This document shows, piece after piece, positions 5,671 through 9,863 of a stretch of DNA of 9,863 nucleotides. Made by a program: the position numbers and the translations under genes. Positions within the stretch are counted from its first letter, which is position 1. Every line of letters begins with the position of its first letter. Source of the DNA: Clostridia bacterium (lineage in GTDB: Bacteria > Bacillota > Clostridia > Clostridiales > Clostridiaceae); NCBI GenBank assembly GCA_009930125.1, contig RZYZ01000070.1, positions 1 through 9,863 on the forward strand. The letters are read 5' to 3'. The notes beneath the pieces are model-generated. The model searched no databases. It was not told where the DNA came from and worked only from the letters and a program-made list of their open reading frames with translations.

Positions 5671-5698
5671 AATTTAGTATATTACAATATATTAAATT
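5671..5698. promoter_or_regulatory. Near-perfect 28-bp AT-rich dyad, candidate operator
   Basis: Two 13-bp arms, AATTTAGTATATT (5671-5683) and AATATATTAAATT (5686-5698), separated by AC, match except for one G/T position that would still form a wobble pair in RNA. It lies about 165 bp upstream of the membrane-anchored protein gene and 100 bp after a terminator. There is no T-tract or GC-rich stem, so a protein-binding site is more likely than a terminator. The binding protein is unknown. Confidence 0.45.
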
Positions 5699-5810
5699 GC
5701 AGGACTGCTAAATGAGGAAAATAACTTGCATGTGGAACGGAAGAAGAATCTGATTCACCTTTGCGGATATTTTTTATTACGGTTTCATGAGAGACTGAAA
5801 TGATATGGTT

Positions 5811-5838
5811 TTGTTAATTATTATACGAAGACTATGAT
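5811..5838 (+). promoter_or_regulatory. Probable sigma-A-type promoter of the membrane-anchored protein gene
   Basis: TTGTTA (5811-5816), a 16-bp spacer and TATGAT (5833-5838). A second overlapping TATGAT lies at 5838-5843. The predicted start is near 5845, giving a short leader of about 19 bases before ATG 5864 that contains the ribosome binding site. Confidence 0.5.
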
Positions 5839-5863
5839 ATGATAAATATAAGAGGTGAGATTT

Positions 5864-7282
5864 ATGATGAAAAGAAAAACACTCATCCTGGTTATTCTGG
5901 TGATGCTCGCTTATACTGTCACAGTATCCGCAAATTCAGGACCTGTGACCTGGTATCATTATCCGGGTATTTCCATGATTACCATTGATGAGGATTCGCC
6001 CATCACAGTGATCAAAGAGGATCTGCATTTTGATTTCAGTGAGGAGAAGGAAAATGATTTTACCCGAGTGGGAAAAGTCAGTGCACGCTACACCATGCAA
6101 AACACAGAAGAAGAAACCACCGTTTCCAGAATGGTCTTTCCTTTCATCAGAAATCTATGGAACAGAGACGAAGATCAGGTAGAGGTTCTCCTTGATGGCC
6201 AGCCTGTGGATTATGAGATTTACTACGGGAAAGAAGTGGAGGAAGTCTACAGTGAAGATGAGTTCAAAGAGAAAGTGGAGCTGGCGGATATACTGGAATC
6301 TGTTACAAGAGAGAAGTATCTACCTGAAAACTATGATTATGAGGAAGTAGGACATCTATACCGGATTCAGCTGGATTCCGACCGGGAAGAGGATCTGCAT
6401 GTGGATGCCAGCTTCACCCTATCGGATACGGATTCACGATTATTCACCAGAGGCAACAACAGCTATGGATATGATAATGATACGAATGAATTCTTCATAG
6501 GAACCTGGCTTGGCGATGAACATACATCCATGGACATCTTCAGTCTGGATGAAGAGATGGACATTGAAGTGAGAGGCTACGTAAGCGGAGTGGAGGATGC
6601 GCCGGAAGTCAAGGACTTCACCTATGAGATTGTTGAGGAGGAAATGAGCCTTGAGACCTATTACAGGGAGTTTCTCTCCGCAGATGAATACATCAGCGGC
6701 AGCGTCTTCATCCCGGAGGACCATAACATCTATTACGAGGTGCTGGATGAAGCGCTTGAGAGGGAACGCCTTGTCACTGTGGATCACATCTCCAGCCTTC
6801 TGACAAAGCCAAGGTATGTACTCATCGCCTATGAGGTGCCTTTTGATGGACTGGAAGAGAAAGAGGTGGAAGTGAGATATGCTGCCATGGGCAGCATGGA
6901 TCGAAGAGAGACGGTGGAGCCCACCTATACCTATGAGTATTTTCTTCATCCGGCAAAGTACTGGAAGGATTTCCAGGACCTGACCATAAGGGTCACGCCA
7001 TCGGAAACTTATCCCTATATCATTGAAAGCAATCTTGCCCTGACTAGAGAGGACGATGGAACCTACATAGGCACCTTTAATACCCTTCCGGAAGAAGATC
7101 TGCGCTTCACCCTTTTTGAGAAAGAAGAGATCACTGCCATGGATAAGGTCAAAGGAAGCCTGGACAGAAACTCTTATCTCCTCTATTTCGGCGGTGCAGT
7201 ACTCTTAGGTGTCATGACGCTGGTTCTTGCAGGTCTTCTCATCAGAAGAGTCGTGAACTCCTCTCGCAGAAAACATCAATAA
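5864..7282 (+). CDS. Secreted, C-terminally membrane-anchored protein of unknown function (472 aa)
   Basis: I cannot name this protein. It has a signal peptide (residues 1-23, positively charged start, hydrophobic core, VSA before Asn24), a large acidic extracellular region of about 410 residues, one transmembrane helix at roughly 439-460 (LLYFGGAVLLGVMTLVLAGLLI) and a basic cytoplasmic tail RRVVNSSRRKHQ. It is thus a type I membrane protein. The early part (VSARYTMQNTEEETTVSRMVFPF, then EVLLDGQPVDYEIYYG) reads like beta-sandwich segments and resembles the DUF4424 style of N-terminal domain, but this is only an impression. There is no LPXTG motif and no recognisable catalytic motif. ATG 5864 is chosen because AGAGGTGA lies at 5851-5858; an upstream in-frame GTG at 5855 falls within that site. 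It has its own promoter. The YxjI-like gene starts 70 bp after its stop with no terminator between, so cotranscription is likely. Confidence 0.85.
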   Translation: MMKRKTLILVILVMLAYTVTVSANSGPVTWYHYPGISMITIDEDSPITVIKEDLHFDFSEEKENDFTRVGKVSARYTMQNTEEETTVSRMVFPFIRNLWNRDEDQVEVLLDGQPVDYEIYYGKEVEEVYSEDEFKEKVELADILESVTREKYLPENYDYEEVGHLYRIQLDSDREEDLHVDASFTLSDTDSRLFTRGNNSYGYDNDTNEFFIGTWLGDEHTSMDIFSLDEEMDIEVRGYVSGVEDAPEVKDFTYEIVEEEMSLETYYREFLSADEYISGSVFIPEDHNIYYEVLDEALERERLVTVDHISSLLTKPRYVLIAYEVPFDGLEEKEVEVRYAAMGSMDRRETVEPTYTYEYFLHPAKYWKDFQDLTIRVTPSETYPYIIESNLALTREDDGTYIGTFNTLPEEDLRFTLFEKEEITAMDKVKGSLDRNSYLLYFGGAVLLGVMTLVLAGLLIRRVVNSSRRKHQ

Positions 7283-7352
7283 TCAGGTATGAAGATGAAA
7301 TCAGTAGACGGAAAGAACGAGAAATAAGGACAGTAAAGTGGAGGAAGAAAAT

Positions 7353-7847
7353 ATGAAACTGTATATGAAACAGAAAGTCTTTTCCTGGAGAGACAGATTC
7401 TACATCAAGGATGAAAATGAAGAAGACAGATATTATGTGGAGGGAGAGCTGTTCTCCTGGGGAAAGAAGCTCCATGTGTATGACATGACCGGTGCGGAAG
7501 TGGCGTTCATTCAGCAGAAGGTCCTGAGCTTTCTTCCAAAGTTCTATGTCTATACGGACGGAGAAATGATCGCTGAAATCGTCAAGGAGTTCACCTTCTT
7601 CAAGCCCAGATACTCCATATCGGGACTGGACTGGGACGTTTCGGGAGACTTCTGGTCTCATGAATATGAGATTCTGGAGAGAAACAGCCTGGTGGTATCC
7701 ATCCACAAGGAATGGTTCACCTGGGGAGACGCCTACGTCATCGACATCGAAGAAGGAAGAAACGAGGTTCATGCCCTCGCCGTGGTTCTGGCCATTGATG
7801 CAGTGATGCAGGCCCAGGGAAGCGCTGCGGCAGGTTCTGCAAACTAG
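7353..7847 (+). CDS. LURP-one-related (LOR/YxjI-like) family protein (164 aa)
   Basis: A small soluble protein with the LOR fold, a Tubby/scramblase-like beta-barrel around a buried helix; the bacterial role is unknown (B. subtilis YxjI is the usual reference). Evidence is the repeated strand pattern typical of the family: KQKVFSWRDRFYIKDE, YYVEGELFSWGKKLHVYD, QQKVLSFLPKFYVY, a ISGLDWDVSGDFWSHEYEI segment and KEWFTWGDAYVIDI. These are followed by the hydrophobic helix HALAVVLAIDAVMQAQ, which would be the central helix. No signal peptide is seen. Length matches the family. ATG 7353 has GGAGG eight bases upstream (7340-7344), so the in-frame GTG at 7338 is not used. It probably shares a transcript with the upstream membrane-anchored gene. 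A 228-codon open frame on the opposite strand is a shadow. Confidence 0.88.
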   Translation: MKLYMKQKVFSWRDRFYIKDENEEDRYYVEGELFSWGKKLHVYDMTGAEVAFIQQKVLSFLPKFYVYTDGEMIAEIVKEFTFFKPRYSISGLDWDVSGDFWSHEYEILERNSLVVSIHKEWFTWGDAYVIDIEEGRNEVHALAVVLAIDAVMQAQGSAAAGSAN

Positions 7848-7920
7848 TTCATCGTTCAGAAATCCTTCATATGATTCTGTTACTATTGAAGATAACAATT
7901 TACAGAAATGGAGGGATTGG

Positions 7921-8388
7921 ATGAGCAATCGTATAGAAACAGTGAAAGATTATCTTGAAACGCTTCCAGAGGAGCGCAGAGAAGCCGTGGAGAAACTGAG
8001 AAAAACCATACAGGAGCATCTGCCGGAAGGCTTCGAAGAGACCATTTCCTACGGTATGATTGGCTATGTGGTGCCTCTGGAGAAATATCCGAAAGGGTAT
8101 CATGCAGCGAAAGGGGAGCCTCTTCCGTTCATGAGTCTGGCTTCCCAGAAAAGCCACGTTGCGCTGTATCATATGGGACTGTATGCGAAACCTCATCTGG
8201 AAGAATGGTTCAGAGAAGAATATGAGAAAAGAGTGACGCCAAAGCTTGATATGGGGAAAAGCTGCATCAGGCTCAAGAAGATGGATCAGATTCCCTATGA
8301 CCTCATTGGTGAACTCTCGGAGAAAATCACCGTGGGAGAGTATATCATGGCCTATGAAGAGGCCATGGAGAGCCGAAAGAAAAAATAG
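7921..8388 (+). CDS. DUF1801 (YdhG-like) domain protein (155 aa)
   Basis: A small cytoplasmic protein of the DUF1801 family; the function is not established, although some relatives are described as iron-chaperone-like. Family marks are the N-terminal helical segment VKDYLETLPEERREAVEKLRKTIQEHLPEGFEETISYGMIGYVVP, the central SQKSHVALYHMGLY, and the C-terminal GKSCIRLKKMDQIPYDLIGELSEKITVGEYIMAYEEA. The full length is present, ending in a basic RKKK tail. The start has GGAGGG five bases upstream. It lies 73 bp after the LOR gene with no clear terminator between, so it may be read through; a weak TACTAT hexamer at 7881-7886 could give it a separate promoter, with no good -35. It is followed by a strong terminator. 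Confidence 0.9.
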   Translation: MSNRIETVKDYLETLPEERREAVEKLRKTIQEHLPEGFEETISYGMIGYVVPLEKYPKGYHAAKGEPLPFMSLASQKSHVALYHMGLYAKPHLEEWFREEYEKRVTPKLDMGKSCIRLKKMDQIPYDLIGELSEKITVGEYIMAYEEAMESRKKK

Positions 8389-8395
8389 TCAAAGG

Positions 8396-8435
8396 AAAAG
8401 AAGCAGTGACGGAAAAAATCCGCACTGCTTCTTTT
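8396..8435. terminator. Bidirectional terminator between DUF1801 and yeiH-like genes
   Basis: AAAAGAAGCAGTG (8396-8408) pairs perfectly with CACTGCTTCTTTT (8423-8435). An inner CGGA/TCCG stem (8410-8413 with 8419-8422) and an AAAAA loop complete it, with one bulged A at 8409. The A-rich left and T-rich right edges let it work in both directions between the convergent genes (stops at 8388 and 8480). Confidence 0.92.
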
Positions 8436-8479
8436 GATGAGGAAAATAGAAGTGTAAGTTTCCGCTTCCTCTGATCCGT

Positions 8480-9502
8480 CTAGACCTGTCCCAGAAACTG
8501 CTGCACCATGAAGGAGACCACCACCACCAGGGTGGAGATGAGAAAGCCATGGAGCATGGGTTTCATGCCGGATTTTGCCACCTGAGAGAAATTCGTCTTC
8601 AGGCCTATGGCACCCAGGGACATGACCATGATGAACTTGCTCAGGGAAGAAAGGGAAGAGCTGATGGCCTCTGGAACAAAGCCGGTGCTTTTCACAGCCA
8701 CCATCATCAGGAAAAAGAGGATGAACCAGGGGAAGATCTTCTTGAGATCCACCTTAGCAGCGGCGGATTTCGACGTTTCAAGCTGCTTCTTTCGTTCCAG
8801 TCTTTCATTGATGTAGGAGAAGAGCAGCACGATGGGCACGATGGAGAGGGTTCTGGTGAGCTTCACGATGACGGCGAACTGCCCCGCGGCATCGGAAAAT
8901 GCATAGCCTGCGGCCACCACAGAAGAGGTGTCATTCACAGCGGTTCCCGCCCACAGACCGAATCCCAGATCCGACATCATGAAGTAGCTGCCCATGATGG
9001 GAAAGAGCACCACCATGATGATGTCGAATATGAAGGTGGCGGAGATGCCGTAGGCGATGTCGCTGTCCTTGGCATCAATGACAGGGGCAATGGCTGCGAT
9101 GGCAGATCCTCCACAGATGCCTGTGCCTGCCGAGATGAGGCTGGATAGTTTCCAGTCCATTCCCAGAACCTTACCCAGAAGATATCCGCCACCGAAGGCG
9201 GTGACAAGGGTGAACGTCATAACGATGAGGGAAAACTTCCCCACAGAAAGAATCTGACCGAAACTGAGCCCCAGGCCCATGAGAACGATGGAAAACTTCA
9301 ACAGCTTCTTCGATGTGAAGACCAGACCTTCTCTGCCTGTACTCATGGTTGAGACCAGAGGATTCAGTGCCATGCCGATGAGAAGGGCAAAAACCCCTGC
9401 ACTGATCAGATGTACGGGCAGAGCTTCACTGATGAAATAGGATACTAGAGCCAGGAGCCCTGAAATCAGGACACCAGGCAGGACGGATGTGATTTTATTC
9501 AT
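8480..9502 (-). CDS. YeiH/UPF0324 family membrane transporter (340 aa)
   Basis: A polytopic inner-membrane protein of the family often annotated as putative sulfate exporter (PF03601); the true substrate is unproven. About ten hydrophobic segments are visible. Family signatures are KLLKFSIVLMGLGLSFGQI (residues 67-85), GTGICGGSAIAAIAPVI (126-142), and GLWAGTAVNDTSSVVAAGY (182-200), followed by VKLTRTLSIVPIVL and the C-terminal MVMSLGAIGLKTNF. Length is typical. The start has GGAGAT six bases upstream on the minus strand. It is divergent from a LysR-type regulator gene, the same arrangement as yeiH with yeiE in enterobacteria, where the regulator is linked to sulfur-compound sensing. This suggests control by that regulator and a role with a small anion. 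With the cysteine desulfidase-like gene in the window, a sulfur theme is possible, but the two are not close neighbours. Confidence 0.9.
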   Translation of the reverse strand: MNKITSVLPGVLISGLLALVSYFISEALPVHLISAGVFALLIGMALNPLVSTMSTGREGLVFTSKKLLKFSIVLMGLGLSFGQILSVGKFSLIVMTFTLVTAFGGGYLLGKVLGMDWKLSSLISAGTGICGGSAIAAIAPVIDAKDSDIAYGISATFIFDIIMVVLFPIMGSYFMMSDLGFGLWAGTAVNDTSSVVAAGYAFSDAAGQFAVIVKLTRTLSIVPIVLLFSYINERLERKKQLETSKSAAAKVDLKKIFPWFILFFLMMVAVKSTGFVPEAISSSLSSLSKFIMVMSLGAIGLKTNFSQVAKSGMKPMLHGFLISTLVVVVSFMVQQFLGQV

Positions 9503-9539
9503 GTTGTCATCTCCAATGCTTTAACTTCTCATTGATTCT

Positions 9540-9572
9540 ATCATGAATTCATCATAAAATATAATCATGAAT
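9540..9572. promoter_or_regulatory. Divergent control region with 9-bp direct repeats, likely LysR-type regulator target
   Basis: The AT-rich gap 9503-9618 separates the divergent genes. ATCATGAAT occurs twice, at 9540-9548 and 9564-9572 (24 bp apart), and the first overlaps a perfect 10-bp palindrome ATGAATTCAT (9543-9552). A TATAAT hexamer at 9560-9565 could be the -10 of the regulator gene. LysR-type proteins normally bind such divergent gaps and control both genes; no single clear T-N11-A box can be picked. No clean promoter for the minus-strand gene was found. Confidence 0.45.
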
Positions 9573-9618
9573 ACTAATGATAAGATTATAAATATTTATA
9601 GAAAGGGATGATGATAAA

Positions 9619-9863
9619 ATGATGGATCCGAAACTGATCTCCTTCATGAGCATTGTGAGAAACAAAAGCTACACCGAAGCCGCAAAGGAGCTGAATTTGA
9701 CTCAGCCTGCCATCAGCCATCAGATGAGGCAGCTGGAAGAGGAATATGCAGCCAGGTTTTTCCTCTATGAGGGAAGAAAGCTTCTGCTGACGGAGGCAGG
9801 CCGGATTCTGTACACCCATGCGGAGAGCAGTGCAGCCAGGGAAAGGATGCTGAAGGAGAAACT
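9619..9863 (+). CDS. LysR-family transcriptional regulator, N-terminal part; 3' end outside window
   Basis: A DNA-binding regulator. The frame from ATG 9619 stays open to the window end, giving 81 codons plus two bases. The sequence is a typical LysR winged helix-turn-helix: LISFMSIVRNKSYTEAAKELNLTQPAISHQMRQLEEEYAARFFLYEGRKLLLTEAGRILYTHAES. The recognition helix region is LTQPAISHQMRQLE, and the linker-helix start follows. The effector-binding domain is not in the window. ATG 9619 is followed at once by ATG 9622; an AAAGGG ribosome binding site lies about 11 bases upstream of the first and 14 of the second, so 9619 is preferred. Its divergence from a yeiH-like gene suggests a YeiE/CysL-type regulator of that gene. 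The subfamily cannot be settled from the N-terminus alone. Confidence 0.93.
   Translation, partial: MMDPKLISFMSIVRNKSYTEAAKELNLTQPAISHQMRQLEEEYAARFFLYEGRKLLLTEAGRILYTHAESSAARERMLKEK

Noticed and set aside
7242..7928. 228-codon open frame on the minus strand opposite the LOR gene
   Set aside because: It is antisense to a clearly recognisable LOR-family gene, has low-complexity shadow-like composition and no matching family; it arises from codon bias on the other strand.
8549..9148. 199-codon plus-strand open frame opposite the yeiH-like gene
   Set aside because: His/Gly/Asp-rich shadow of a hydrophobic membrane protein gene read backwards; no credible protein features.

Overview
The window looks like chromosomal DNA of a low-to-moderate GC member of the Bacillota (Firmicutes), probably an anaerobe or facultative anaerobe. 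The reasons are strong AGGAGG-type ribosome binding sites on most genes, T-tailed hairpin terminators, a Gram-positive style lipoprotein, a YxjI/LOR protein, an Flp-like Crp/Fnr regulator and an oxygen-sensitive type of Fe-S cysteine desulfidase. The species cannot be named from the sequence. I see no mobile element, CRISPR array, tRNA or rRNA.

Layout. (1) Positions 1-862: the 3' end of a short-chain dehydrogenase gene and a convergent small lipoprotein gene, with a long bidirectional terminator hairpin between them. (2) Positions 863-4100: a metal/redox module made of a P1B-type heavy-metal ATPase, a 72-residue free-standing HMA metal-binding protein and a Crp/Fnr-family regulator, all on the plus strand. 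(3) Positions 4100-5572: a 428-residue UPF0597/L-cysteine desulfidase-like gene with its own extended -10 promoter, a leader holding two tandem GAAA-loop hairpins, and a textbook terminator. (4) Positions 5573-5860: a gene-free stretch with a strong hairpin, a near-perfect 28-bp AT-rich dyad and a promoter. (5) Positions 5864-8388: a secreted, C-terminally anchored protein of unknown function, a LURP-one-related (YxjI-like) protein and a DUF1801 protein, closed by a bidirectional terminator. (6) Positions 8480-9863: a YeiH-family membrane protein on the minus strand, divergent from a truncated LysR-type regulator gene.

The most informative signal is regulatory. Two perfect FNR-type boxes with the same 16-bp frame, CTTGATNNNNATCAAG, flank the ATPase gene. 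Each lies exactly 36 bp upstream of a good -10 hexamer (TACAAT and TATGAT), which puts its centre at -41.5 from the predicted transcription start. This is the class II activator position. The second box is written into the last codons of the ATPase gene and would drive the HMA protein and the regulator. The regulator has the E-x-x-S-R recognition helix that reads TTGAT in FNR. It lacks the FNR iron-sulfur cysteine pattern and instead has a short Cys/His-rich N-terminus. My inference is a self-amplifying circuit: the regulator senses a metal or redox signal and activates both the exporter and its own HMA-regulator operon. The ATPase has no HMA domain of its own, so the 72-residue protein may supply metal to it in trans or buffer the metal.
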